This document shows, piece by piece, positions 16,707 through 25,887 of a DNA stretch of 64,000 bases. How positions within the stretch are numbered: position 1 is the stretch's first letter; each line of letters starts with the position of its first letter. The translations under genes and the position numbers were made by a program. This stretch comes from Saxibacter everestensis (GTDB lineage Bacteria; Actinomycetota; Actinomycetes; Actinomycetales; Brevibacteriaceae): assembly GCF_025787225.1 (NCBI RefSeq), contig NZ_CP090958.1, forward strand, positions 2,900,550-2,964,549, written 5' to 3'. The notes beneath the pieces were generated by a model. It was not told the origin of the DNA, made no database searches, and worked only from the letters and a program-made list of their open reading frames with translations.

Positions 16707-17357
16707 ATGGCGACTGTCAGGGAAGCTCTATCAGCAACACTGCGGCTGAATCACCTGGACTTCCAGCTGGAGATCATTGCCGATGCCGATGCAACGACGG
16801 TACGCGGCTACTGCGATCTGGAAACCGGAACCGCCTGGACGCGTTCCAGCTTCGAATTCGAGAACGAAGCAGCGGCGTCCGGGGAGAGCATCCACACCGA
16901 TGGCGTCTTCTATCAGAGGGGCGATGCCGAAGACGATGATTGGATGGCCTTATCGCTTCCCTTACCACCGGTAGCTGTCGTCGTCCCCTTGTTATGGCTG
17001 TTCGGCGCGGACGAGGACACTGTCCTCTATTCGGACTCACCAATGACGGTGCAGGCATCACGCTCCAAGGCAATCGCCTCCACGCCGAGCCAATGGCGAT
17101 TGGCGTTTCGAGAGAGCCTGGAGGAAGATTTCGACGGCGTCCTCGGACATACTTTCCCGCTTGAGATTGAGATCAGCGAGAATCCGCTGCACGTCGCCTC
17201 GGTGACATTCATGGCCGCGGGAGGCGAGAGCTACCAAGGAACACTGAAGATCAGTCCCACGACGCGGAAGACAATCGACGTTCCGCGGGTCGCCCCGATT
17301 GATACCGCCGAGAACTACGTGACGCTGCTAACCGACGAGGATAAATCGAGCCGATGA
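16707..17357 (+). CDS. Unknown protein coupled to the luciferase-like/hemerythrin gene
   Basis: The ATG at 16707 has GGGAG upstream and gives 216 residues. I recognise no family. A run such as VRGYCDLETGTAWTRSSFEF followed by GVFYQRGDAEDDDWMAL loosely resembles the strand pattern of LppX/LprG-type lipid carriers, but there is no signal peptide or lipobox, so that is only a structural hint. A hydrophobic PPVAVVVPLLWLFG lies mid-protein. The stop overlaps the next start (ATGA), so it is translated with the flavin/hemerythrin protein and may act with it. Confidence 0.7.
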   Translation: MATVREALSATLRLNHLDFQLEIIADADATTVRGYCDLETGTAWTRSSFEFENEAAASGESIHTDGVFYQRGDAEDDDWMALSLPLPPVAVVVPLLWLFGADEDTVLYSDSPMTVQASRSKAIASTPSQWRLAFRESLEEDFDGVLGHTFPLEIEISENPLHVASVTFMAAGGESYQGTLKISPTTRKTIDVPRVAPIDTAENYVTLLTDEDKSSR

Positions 17358-18916
17358 CGGACTACGGACATGAACTGCAGTTCGGGATCTTCCCGACGCC
17401 GGACGCGAGCCAGGCGTGTCAGACAATTGAGCTCGCCAAGCTCGCCGATGTGAGCGGTCTCGATCTCGTCACGGTTCAGGATCACCCCTACCAGGCAAAA
17501 CACTTCGACGCCTGGACCTTGCTCTCGGTGATCGCGGCGCAGACCAGCGCGGTCCGGGTCGCGCCGAACGTCGCCAACCTGCCTCTGCGCTCCCCCGTCG
17601 TCCTGGCGCGGTCGATAGCGACGCTGGATCGGTTAACCGGTGGCCGGGTCGAACTTGGCCTTGGCACCGGCGCGTTTTGGGACGCCATCGTGGCAGCCGG
17701 GGGCGAACGGCTCGCGCCAAAGGAAGCGGTCGACGCATTAATTGAGGCGATCCAGGTGATCCGAGGCGTGTGGGGCACCGGTTCGGTCTCCGTCGATGGG
17801 AAGCACCACCACGTCAAGGGGCTGCACGCTGGGCCGTCCCCGGCGCACGATGTCGGAATATGGCTCGGTGCCTACAAGCCGAGAATGCTGCGGGTGACCG
17901 GTCGACTCGCTGATGGCTGGATTCCGAGCATGGGCTACGCCGATCATGCAGACCTGGGTGGCATGAATGCCGCAATCGACGAGGCCGCAGTGGCGGCAGG
18001 TCGCGGGCCACAGGCCATCCGCCGGATCTACAACGTCGTCGGCCGGTTCGGATCGGAATCAGGCTTCCTCCTGGGCACGCCCGGTAACTGGGCGGAGCAA
18101 CTGGCCACCCTTGCCCTCGACGAGGGGATGAGCACCTTCATTCTTGGCACCGACGACCCCACGGTGGTCAGGAGGTTTGCCGATGAGGTCGCGCCGGCCG
18201 CCCGTGAGCTCGTAGCGCAAGAACGGGCTCTCCTCGCTGGTTCGGCGGCTCCGGCCGAGCGGACGGAAGTATCTGCCGGAGCGAACTCGGAGCATCGAGC
18301 ACCGCTTGCGGCGACTCCAACTCCGGACGACGGCATTAGGCTGAGTTCCGCCGTCCCCTGGGACGAATCCTCACGACCGGTCATCCAGCGGCCGAACGAC
18401 GACTTCTACACGCCTGAGCAGCAGGCCCAGCCCCAGCACCTGATCGACATTCACGACCAGCTCCGAGCCGAGCTCGAGCAGCTCCGTGATGTGCTGGCGC
18501 AGGTGCGGCAGGGACAGCTGAACGTCGGCGCGGCCCGGTCGGTGATCAACACCATGACCATGCGCCAGAACAACTGGACGCTCGGCGCCTACTGCGAGTC
18601 GTACTGCCGGATCGTCACCGGGCACCACACCCTGGAGGACCGGAGCGTCTTCCGGCACCTGCGGCGGTCGGAGCCGAAGCTGGCCGACGTTCTCGACCGG
18701 CTGGAAGAGGAACATCACGTCATCGCCGACGTGCTCGAACAAGTCGATCGATCCCTTGTCGAGCTCGTTGCGGACAAAGGATACGACGTCGAGGGCGAGG
18801 TAAAGTTCGATGACTTGCAAGCGGCGATCGACCTGCTCACCGACACTCTGCTGTCTCACCTGGCGTACGAGGAGCGTGAGCTGTTGCATCCGCTGGCACA
18901 GCACGGGCTCAGTTGA
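17354..18916 (+). CDS. Fusion of LLM-class flavin oxidoreductase and hemerythrin domain
   Basis: Residues about 1-295 form a luciferase-like TIM barrel of the F420/FMN type: FGIFPTPDASQA, VTVQDHPYQAKHFDAWTLLSVIA, LDRLTGGRVELGLGTGAFWDAI, and GTPGNWAEQLATLAL. After a low-complexity linker (about 295-350), residues 355-520 carry HHE iron-ligand motifs: GHHTLEDRSVF, EEEHHVIADV and LSHLAYEERELLHPL. The N-terminal half should reduce or oxidise a small molecule with F420 or FMN. The hemerythrin half should bind a di-iron centre that senses or carries O2, NO or peroxide. Joining both in one 520-residue chain suggests oxygen-linked or redox-sensing control. The cofactor and substrate are unknown. Confidence 0.88.
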   Translation: MTDYGHELQFGIFPTPDASQACQTIELAKLADVSGLDLVTVQDHPYQAKHFDAWTLLSVIAAQTSAVRVAPNVANLPLRSPVVLARSIATLDRLTGGRVELGLGTGAFWDAIVAAGGERLAPKEAVDALIEAIQVIRGVWGTGSVSVDGKHHHVKGLHAGPSPAHDVGIWLGAYKPRMLRVTGRLADGWIPSMGYADHADLGGMNAAIDEAAVAAGRGPQAIRRIYNVVGRFGSESGFLLGTPGNWAEQLATLALDEGMSTFILGTDDPTVVRRFADEVAPAARELVAQERALLAGSAAPAERTEVSAGANSEHRAPLAATPTPDDGIRLSSAVPWDESSRPVIQRPNDDFYTPEQQAQPQHLIDIHDQLRAELEQLRDVLAQVRQGQLNVGAARSVINTMTMRQNNWTLGAYCESYCRIVTGHHTLEDRSVFRHLRRSEPKLADVLDRLEEEHHVIADVLEQVDRSLVELVADKGYDVEGEVKFDDLQAAIDLLTDTLLSHLAYEERELLHPLAQHGLS

Positions 18917-19003
18917 GCCGCCTCGGCTACGCGCCGTGTGAGCTGGACGACCTCCAACCGAGGGCAAACTGGCAGTTTCTGCCACAAAGCGTAGACTGCT
19001 TGC

Positions 19004-19576
19004 ATGACATCGTCACGCCGGTCGGCGGCGTTGCTGAGCGCGTCTGAAAGCTGCGTCGATGCTTTCGTCGAGCGGGGCAACCCATCTTTAACGATCACCG
19101 AGCTTGCTTCGAGGGCAGAGATTTCGGAGCGCACGTTCTATCGGTACTTCGCCACGAAGGAAGAGAGCATTCGCCCCGTCCTCGACGAAGGCAACCGCGA
19201 GCTGTTGTCATCCCTGCGCGACCAGCCGACGGAGCATGGCCTCAGACCGGGACTTGCTGCCGCATTCGTACACACCATGGGCGAGTCATTCGAACGCCGG
19301 ACCCGGGCCCTGATGCCGATCATCTTCGGTGATGCCGCGCTGAAGCGGGTGTGGCAGGCAGCGTCCTTCGAGACGGCGGACCTGATCCGGCCCGAAATAG
19401 CCCGTCTGATCGACGAACCGGAATCGGCAGCACGGGCCACCGTCGTCGCCGGCCAAGCCGTCGTCGCGATTGTCGTTGCATTGCAGGAGGTCGCCCGCAA
19501 CCAGACGCCGGCCGCCACTGCGATTGCTCACGCCCTTGAGGCGTCCTCACACCCGCACTTCGCGCGGATCAAATAG
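19004..19576 (+). CDS. TetR-family regulator
   Basis: This 190-residue protein has an N-terminal helix-turn-helix LTITELASRAEISERTFYRYFATKEESI and a variable C-terminal ligand domain. It lies 20 bases upstream of a short-chain dehydrogenase on the same strand, which is its most likely target. The ligand is unknown. The start at 19004 gives the full domain; no strong ribosome site distinguishes it from nearby codons. Confidence 0.85.
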   Translation: MTSSRRSAALLSASESCVDAFVERGNPSLTITELASRAEISERTFYRYFATKEESIRPVLDEGNRELLSSLRDQPTEHGLRPGLAAAFVHTMGESFERRTRALMPIIFGDAALKRVWQAASFETADLIRPEIARLIDEPESAARATVVAGQAVVAIVVALQEVARNQTPAATAIAHALEASSHPHFARIK

Positions 19577-19587
19577 GTACGAACTAA

Positions 19588-20367
<780 letters not shown>

Positions 20368-20401
20368 CGCCCGACCACGGCCAAAGGCCGCCGAGCAGAA
20401 A

Positions 20402-20446
20402 GAAGGGCCCCTGGCCAGCGTTTTCGCTGGTCAGGGGCCTTTCTTC
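20402..20446 (+). terminator. Rho-independent terminator after the SDR gene
   Basis: GGCCCCTGGCCAGCG pairs with CGCTGGTCAGGGGCC (one wobble) around TTTT, followed by TTTCTT. A lone perfect DnaA box lies further on, at 20582-20590; otherwise the gap to the next operator is featureless. Confidence 0.92.
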
Positions 20447-20635
20447 GTGCTCCTAGCTGCACAAGGTTCAAACTCGCGGCGCGCTCAGCGTCGACCTTGC
20501 GCTGACGGGTCATCGGCACCGTGGTTCCGCACAACGGCGAGACCTCGGAAGGCTGACGGAATCACTCCTGCGCCCGTCGCCTTATCCACATGAGAAGCTC
20601 TTCTATTTTCTCGCGGGAGAACTGTAATTGACCCG

Positions 20636-20672
20636 TACCCCCTATGGGTATAGGTTATACCCCGTCGGGGTA
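20636..20672. promoter_or_regulatory. CsoR/CstR-like double operator upstream of the MFS-UspA operon
   Basis: TACCCCCTATGGGTATA (20636-20652) and TATACCCCGTCGGGGTA (20656-20672) are adjacent G/C-tract palindromes of the TACCCC-spacer-GGGTA type bound by CsoR/CstR/RcnR repressors. They end 30 bases before the MFS start, where they would block initiation. The same motif recurs at 24575 and 31024. Confidence 0.65.
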
Positions 20673-20702
20673 CGCCGACACAGGTTCTCAGGAGGAAATC
20701 AC

Positions 20703-22133
20703 ATGTCTACCCACCCGCCCAGATCGTCAGCGAAGCGGTGGCTCGGCCTGGTGCTAATCGCCACGGCGCAGTTCGTTGTCATCATGGACACCTCGATCAT
20801 CGGTGTCGCCCTGCCCGATATTCAAAGAGATCTCGGCTTCACGCCGGAGTCCCTGTCCTGGGTGTTCAACGCCTACGTGGTCGCCTTCGGCGGCCTACTC
20901 CTCCTGGGAGGTCGCCTTGCGGATGTCTTTGGCGCGCGCAAGATATTCGTGCTGGGCTGGATCATCCTGATCGCGGGATCGGTACTGGCGGGAGCCGCCA
21001 GCAACGTCGGACTCGAAATCGCGGGACGCGCTATCCAGGGCGCCGGATCCGCAATGATCGCGCCAGCCGCGCTCACTCTGCTGATGATGCTCTTTGGCGG
21101 CACCTCCGATCTCCCCAAGGCCTTCGCGGTTTACGGCGCAGCAGCACCGATCGGCGGCACAGCCGGAGTCTTCCTCGGCGGGGTGTTGACCGAGTATGCG
21201 AGCTGGCCTTGGGTCTTCTACGTCACGATTCCGATCGCGGCCTTCGTCCTCGCATTTACGGCAACGGCGCTCCCCCGCACCCTCCGGAAGGAGTCAGGGT
21301 CGATCGACATCGGCGGCGCACTCACAGTGACAGGCGGACTCGCCGCGGTCGTCTACGCCGTTGTCAATGCACCGGAGGGCGGTTGGCTCACATTGCCCAC
21401 CCTCGGCGTGCTGGCCGCAGGCATCGTACTGCTGGTGATTTTCTTCATCATCCAGGCACGAAGCCGCAATCCACTGCTGCGACTCAGCCTGCTTCGCGCA
21501 CCTCTGCTTGGTGCCGCGAATGGTGCTCAGCTACTGCTGGGGGCGGCCTGGGTATCCATGTGGTTCTTCCTGAACCTGTATCTCCAGCAGGTTCTCGGCG
21601 CGGGTGCCTTCGCTGCCGGCGCCGCACTACTTCCGATGACCGGCCTTGTCGTTCTCGTCATGGTCGCGTTGGCTCCGCGCCTTCAGGAGAGATTCGGCGC
21701 GAAATCGCTTATCGTCAGCGGCCTCCTCTTATTGGCGGCCGGGCTCGTGTGGCTTTCCTTCGTTCGTCCGGACGGCAACTACGCGGCCGATGTTCTGCCC
21801 GCATCGCTCCTGGCGGCCCTCGGAATGTCACTAGCGTTCGTTCCCTCGCTCGGTACCGCCATCAACGCGGCACCTCCGGCCGAGACCGGCGTTGCCTCGG
21901 GACTGGTGAGCACGAGCTACCAGATCGGATCCGCGCTCGGACTCGCGGTGCTCACGGCGATCGTCTACGGCATCTCCGGAACCGACCCCTCCCGAGTAGA
22001 GCTGACCCAGGGATATTCGGCCGCCTTTATCGGCGCAGGAATACTCGCCCTGGTCGGAGCAATCATCACAGCCATTGCGATGACTAAGCCCCGGGCGTCT
22101 GTTCCTACGGACGATGAATCAATCTCGGTCTAA
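20703..22133 (+). CDS. MFS drug-type transporter, 14-TM (DHA2/EmrB-QacA)
   Basis: The ATG at 20703 has AGGAGG upstream and gives 476 residues. The N-terminal helices contain VVIMDTSIIGVALPDIQRDLG and the conserved loop GGRLADVFGARKIF; 14 hydrophobic segments are apparent. The family exports drugs, dyes or other toxic compounds with protons. A CsoR-like operator overlaps the promoter region, and a universal stress protein gene follows, so the exporter is probably induced by copper or a reactive sulfur species. The substrate is not readable from sequence. Confidence 0.87.
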   Translation: MSTHPPRSSAKRWLGLVLIATAQFVVIMDTSIIGVALPDIQRDLGFTPESLSWVFNAYVVAFGGLLLLGGRLADVFGARKIFVLGWIILIAGSVLAGAASNVGLEIAGRAIQGAGSAMIAPAALTLLMMLFGGTSDLPKAFAVYGAAAPIGGTAGVFLGGVLTEYASWPWVFYVTIPIAAFVLAFTATALPRTLRKESGSIDIGGALTVTGGLAAVVYAVVNAPEGGWLTLPTLGVLAAGIVLLVIFFIIQARSRNPLLRLSLLRAPLLGAANGAQLLLGAAWVSMWFFLNLYLQQVLGAGAFAAGAALLPMTGLVVLVMVALAPRLQERFGAKSLIVSGLLLLAAGLVWLSFVRPDGNYAADVLPASLLAALGMSLAFVPSLGTAINAAPPAETGVASGLVSTSYQIGSALGLAVLTAIVYGISGTDPSRVELTQGYSAAFIGAGILALVGAIITAIAMTKPRASVPTDDESISV

Positions 22134-22172
22134 CAGGCAGCCCAACCAGCAACGACTAGAAGGGAAACACCC

Positions 22173-22670
22173 ATGTCCACTCCAAAACTGCTAATCGCCT
22201 ACGACGGGTCACCCAACGCACAGTGTGCGATTCACACCGTCGCAGGCCTTTTCCCAGGCGCGACAGCGGTGCTGCTCTATGCCCGCCAAACAATGGAGGG
22301 CTTCGCAGCGCACCTGGAAGGGCATCCGGCACTCGAGAAACTGCAGGGCCTCGACGCCGCGGCGCTCGACGCTTCGGAACAGATTGCGGCCGATGGCGCG
22401 CAACTGGCCCGCAGCCTCGGCCTGATCGCCGAGTCGCTGATCTCCTCCACGATGGCCACAGCATCCGAAACCATAGTGGACACCGCCGAGGAACTGAATG
22501 TCGACCTGATCGTGCTCGGTTCCCGCGGCTTGCGTGGCTTCAAAGCGACCTTGCTAGGGAGCACCTCGGCGAGCGTCCTTCACCATGCCACCCGCCCGAC
22601 CCTCGTGATTCCTTCGGATTCGGTGGCTGTGGCTCGCCGCAACAGCCGGGTAGCAGCGGCCACAGAGTAG
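22173..22670 (+). CDS. Universal stress protein UspA family
   Basis: This 165-residue single Usp domain starts LLIAYDGSPNAQCAIHTVAGLF and ends with the ATP-binding motif GSRGLRGFKATLLGSTS, then HHATRPTLVIP. The glycine-rich loop predicts the nucleotide-binding subclass. It follows the MFS gene by 39 bases with GAAGGGAA upstream, and is closed by a perfect inverted repeat. It probably shares the CsoR-like control of the MFS gene. Confidence 0.88.
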   Translation: MSTPKLLIAYDGSPNAQCAIHTVAGLFPGATAVLLYARQTMEGFAAHLEGHPALEKLQGLDAAALDASEQIAADGAQLARSLGLIAESLISSTMATASETIVDTAEELNVDLIVLGSRGLRGFKATLLGSTSASVLHHATRPTLVIPSDSVAVARRNSRVAAATE

Positions 22671-22689
22671 GACATCGCCAGCGTCGGGA

Positions 22690-22731
22690 CTGTCGGATCT
22701 GTCAGGCAGCGATGCCTGACAGATCCGACAG
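22690..22731. terminator. Perfect 19-base inverted repeat between uspA and the FAD oxidoreductase gene
   Basis: CTGTCGGATCTGTCAGGCA is followed by GCGA and its exact reverse complement. No T-run follows. It probably ends the MFS-UspA transcript; its perfection and its position 18 bases before the next start would also allow an operator role. Confidence 0.6.
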
Positions 22732-22749
22732 CAGTGTTAAATTTGCCCG

Positions 22750-23844
22750 ATGAGTGGGCCAGCCGAGCGGGTGCGACGACGTATCGCTGTAGTCGGCGCC
22801 GGAGTCGTCGGAACGGCACTCGCCTATTATCTCGCTCGGGACGGCGCGCAGGTTCTGCTCATCGATGAACGACATGCCTGCGGAGGTGTCACAAAGGACT
22901 CATTCGGGTGGGTCGGCCTCTCCGCTTCCGCATCTGACCCAGACCAGGCGGCTTTGCGCCATCTCGCGTCGACCGACCTCGATCGCATCGAGGACGAGCT
23001 CCCCCTCCCGGTTTCGCTTCGCCGGAACGGAGCGCTGTCCTGGTCCGCTGAACGAGGAAATCCTGGCTCAGTCCCGACTTTCCACCAGGAACCGACTTCA
23101 TCGGTTCGCATCGTCAGCCGTCCCGAGATTCAGAAACTCGAACCGAGCCTGATCAATCCTCCTCAGTCAGCCGTGTTCGCCGAGAACGACGGAAGCGTCG
23201 ACCCCGTCGCGCTGACGTTGTCCCTCCTCCGAGGGGCACAGCACTTCGGAGCGACCCTATCGCCGGAAACCCGCGTGCGCGAAGTACACATATCCAACGG
23301 CAGAGTCAGCGGACTGCGGACCGTGACCGGCACGATCGACGTCGATACGGTTGTCCTCGCCGCGGGCACGGAAACGACCGGACTCGCACGCACCGCCGGC
23401 GTGCGCGTACCGATCAATCCGTCGCCATGCATCCTCATGCGGTTCACCACGCCGAAACGCCTCCTGAACCGGATCGTCTCAGGCCCGGAGTTTGAGTTCC
23501 GGCAAGCTACCGACTCGATGCTGCTCGCGGCCGAGGACTATGTCGACGACTCCCCAGAAAACGGACCCGAAGCACTCGCGCGGCTGACTCTCGAAACTAT
23601 CCATAACGAGATCGCCGGCTCACGGGACGTCGCCCTCTCAACCGTGTCTGTCGGTCGCCGCCCGATTCCCGAAGACGGCCGCCCGGTCATTGGAAGCGCG
23701 GCGGTGGGCGGCCTGTACGTCGTCTCAGCCCATGCTGCGGTCGCGCTTGCCTGCGGTATCGGTCGCTTGGCGGCGGAAGAGATCATTCAGGACCGCGAGC
23801 TCGAAGCCCTCAAGCCGTTCCGGCCCGCTCGATTCGCGGGGTGA
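22750..23844 (+). CDS. FAD-dependent oxidoreductase, DAO family
   Basis: This 364-residue protein starts with an FAD Rossmann motif, VVGAGVVGTALAYYLARDG, and ends with GRRPIPEDGRPVIGSAAVGGLYVVSAHAAVALACGIG, the usual DAO C-terminal flavin contact. That suggests oxidation of an amino acid or another small secondary amine (glycine/sarcosine oxidase type). It follows the 19-base inverted repeat and is on the same strand as the MFS-UspA pair. The substrate is unknown. Confidence 0.85.
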   Translation: MSGPAERVRRRIAVVGAGVVGTALAYYLARDGAQVLLIDERHACGGVTKDSFGWVGLSASASDPDQAALRHLASTDLDRIEDELPLPVSLRRNGALSWSAERGNPGSVPTFHQEPTSSVRIVSRPEIQKLEPSLINPPQSAVFAENDGSVDPVALTLSLLRGAQHFGATLSPETRVREVHISNGRVSGLRTVTGTIDVDTVVLAAGTETTGLARTAGVRVPINPSPCILMRFTTPKRLLNRIVSGPEFEFRQATDSMLLAAEDYVDDSPENGPEALARLTLETIHNEIAGSRDVALSTVSVGRRPIPEDGRPVIGSAAVGGLYVVSAHAAVALACGIGRLAAEEIIQDRELEALKPFRPARFAG

Positions 23845-23846
23845 TC

Positions 23847-23894
23847 AACGCGGCGACTGCTCGGCCGAGTAACGCGGCGACTGCTCGGCCGAGT
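23847..23894. repeat. 24-base tandem duplication just after the FAD oxidoreductase gene
   Basis: The unit AACGCGGCGACTGCTCGGCC plus GAGT occurs twice head to tail, starting two bases after the TGA stop of the oxidoreductase gene. It is similar in size and position to the one at the galK end. Confidence 0.88.
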
Positions 23895-23976
23895 AGGAGC
23901 CCGATGGGCTGACTCGAATCACCGAGAGAATTTTGGGGCGCCCGAGTTGCAGTCTCGCCGTCATCCGCCGTGTGTC

Positions 23977-24501
23977 TTAGTCGGGCCTACCCGGCGTGAG
24001 CCCTGCCATGAGGTTGAACGCTCCGGTGAGGATGTTGAGTGCAACGATGCCGACGACATCGGCGATCTCGCGGTCGCTGAAGCCGTGAGCCCGGAGGTTG
24101 TCGACCTGCTCGTCGGTGATAGCGGTGGGCTCTCGGTAGACCTGGACGCCGAGGGCAATGATCGCGGTCAGGGAGGAATCGGCAGACGACCCCTCGTGAG
24201 CCAGCTCAATTTCCTCTTCGCTGATGCCGAGCGACCGAGCGGCAGCGACGTGCGACTGAAGGCACAGACCGCACCCCTGTTGAGCCTGTACGGCAATGGA
24301 GATGCGTTCGCTGATCTTGCGATCCAGTTTGGCGCGCCTCAGGGCTCGGCTGAGTTGGAGATATCCGCCGAGCACGGCCGGCGAATGCGCCATCGTTGAC
24401 ACCATGTCACCGACCTGACCATGCCGGTCAACCAGTTCGCCGAGCAGATCGCGCGAGGCGCCTACGGCAGTCTCGGGAGCGAGGCGGGAAAGACGGGGCA
24501 T
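23977..24501 (-). CDS. AhpD-like carboxymuconolactone decarboxylase family protein
   Basis: This 174-residue protein has the redox CXXC and following His of AhpD-type proteins in QGCGLCLQSHVAAARSLG (about residues 75-90). Such proteins act as peroxidases or thiol-disulfide partners. A CsoR/CstR-like operator lies about 75 bases upstream (24575-24598), so it is transcribed separately from the MFS gene upstream. Thiol chemistry fits both copper stress and persulfide detoxification. Confidence 0.85.
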   Translation of the reverse strand: MPRLSRLAPETAVGASRDLLGELVDRHGQVGDMVSTMAHSPAVLGGYLQLSRALRRAKLDRKISERISIAVQAQQGCGLCLQSHVAAARSLGISEEEIELAHEGSSADSSLTAIIALGVQVYREPTAITDEQVDNLRAHGFSDREIADVVGIVALNILTGAFNLMAGLTPGRPD

Positions 24502-24574
24502 GGTGACTCCTTGGTGTCTCGAATCGATCTGGGGCGAAGGTCTGATGTCAGATCTCGTGATAGTACTTCGATAC

Positions 24575-24598
24575 TACCCTATACCGGTACGGGGTATC
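24575..24598. promoter_or_regulatory. CsoR/CstR-like operator upstream of the ahpD-like gene
   Basis: On the minus strand it reads TACCCCGTACCGGTATAGG, matching the TACCCC-spacer-GGTATAG pattern of the 20636 site. Outer half-sites TACCC and GGGTA are also symmetric. It is one of three related sites in a 10 kb span. Confidence 0.55.
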
Positions 24599-24638
24599 AT
24601 AGCCAGGCAGCACAGTGCATGCACGGAGGGTGAATCAC

Positions 24639-25886
24639 CTACGTCATCGACTGATGTTTTGGGGTTTTCGCGGGCCTGCGCGGCAAATCGTCCGGATGCG
24701 GAAGGTCGGGAATGCGGATGCGCTTCACCGTTGCGACCGCGCAGAGTACGCCGATCACAGCTCCCAGGGCCATCATCGCTCCCTGGAGGGAGATGAGCGG
24801 AACGAGCAGGCCGGCGATGATCGTGGGCACGCCGAAGGCGAGGTAAGAGACGGTGTAGATGACGGCCATTACCGCCGCGCGTTCGGCCGGATCTACCCGT
24901 GGCATAAGTGTCTTCAGAACCCCCATGAAGGCCGTTCCAAACCCAGTTCCCACCACCGCGACGGTGACCAGGTAGGCAGGGAAAGAGTGCAGGGCCAGGG
25001 CTCCCAGGTTCAGTGCGGTGCCGATGCCGAGAGCGGATGTCCCATAGACACTGACGACGCGGGCCGAGCTGCGATGGAGCAAAACGGATGCGATTATTCC
25101 TGAAACCGCGAAGATGGGAATGGTGATGCTCTGCTGCGCGTGCGTCGTCGCGCCGAACTCGATCTTGACAACAGAAGATCCGAGCGCGAGGAACAACCCG
25201 TTCGTCGCCCAGCCAGCGATGATGGCGGGGACGGCCACCTTGAGCGCACGGCGCATCTTTGCGGGAACAGCAGGCCGCGAAATGGTGCTCGCGACCCGGA
25301 GGCGCACCGAGCGCGTTGCCGCTGGCGTCGCCCACACCAGTGCGGCGATCAGAAGGAACACAACAGTGAGCGAACCGAACACGGCGCCGGTGGGGTTGGC
25401 CAGGAGGTCTAGGACGATCGCCGCCGTGATCGCGCCGATCCCGAGCCCGGTCATGGCCGCGATCGTGTTCCACAGCGAGGCAGCCTCCGATTGCTTGGGA
25501 GGCGCGAAGTCGACAACCATCGCAGACAAGGCCGGGAGCAGCAGGCCCGCGGCGATCCCTTGGAGCGACCGGGCCACGAGCAGCATGGTCAAGCTATCCG
25601 ACTGCCAGAACACCACCAGGCTCACGGCCAGCAGCACGGACCCGACCGTGATGACAGGACGTCGACCGACGGCGTCCGAGATTGCCCCGGTGAGCAGCAG
25701 CGCCGCGAGCATGGTGAATGCGTAAACAGCGAATATCAGCGTCGTCGCGACAGGCGGCAACCCCAGCTGCTCGGCGAACCGCGGGTAGAACGGAGAGGGT
25801 GCACTGGCTGCAACCATCAGCAGGATGGTCGCTGCGATAGCGAAACCGAAGCTTCTGCGGTGACCCGCAGCTGTGTAGGCCGGCAT
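24639..25886 (-). CDS. MFS transporter, 12-TM, last gene of the copper operon
   Basis: The ATG at 25886 starts one base after the stop of the upstream FAD reductase gene and gives 415 residues with about 12 membrane helices. An in-frame upstream extension to 25991 would overlap that gene and lacks helices. SDAVGRRPVITVGSVLL is the conserved MFS loop, and RSLQGIAAGLLLPALSAMVVDFAP follows. It appears to be the last gene of a minus-strand operon that starts with copZ. A role in metal or metallophore export or import is inferred only from position. Confidence 0.85.
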   Translation of the reverse strand: MPAYTAAGHRRSFGFAIAATILLMVAASAPSPFYPRFAEQLGLPPVATTLIFAVYAFTMLAALLLTGAISDAVGRRPVITVGSVLLAVSLVVFWQSDSLTMLLVARSLQGIAAGLLLPALSAMVVDFAPPKQSEAASLWNTIAAMTGLGIGAITAAIVLDLLANPTGAVFGSLTVVFLLIAALVWATPAATRSVRLRVASTISRPAVPAKMRRALKVAVPAIIAGWATNGLFLALGSSVVKIEFGATTHAQQSITIPIFAVSGIIASVLLHRSSARVVSVYGTSALGIGTALNLGALALHSFPAYLVTVAVVGTGFGTAFMGVLKTLMPRVDPAERAAVMAVIYTVSYLAFGVPTIIAGLLVPLISLQGAMMALGAVIGVLCAVATVKRIRIPDLPHPDDLPRRPAKTPKHQSMT

Positions 25887-25887
25887 T

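Noticed and set aside
20582-20590. Replication origin
   Set aside because: A single perfect DnaA box without a cluster, AT-rich unwinding region or dnaA/dnaN neighbours.
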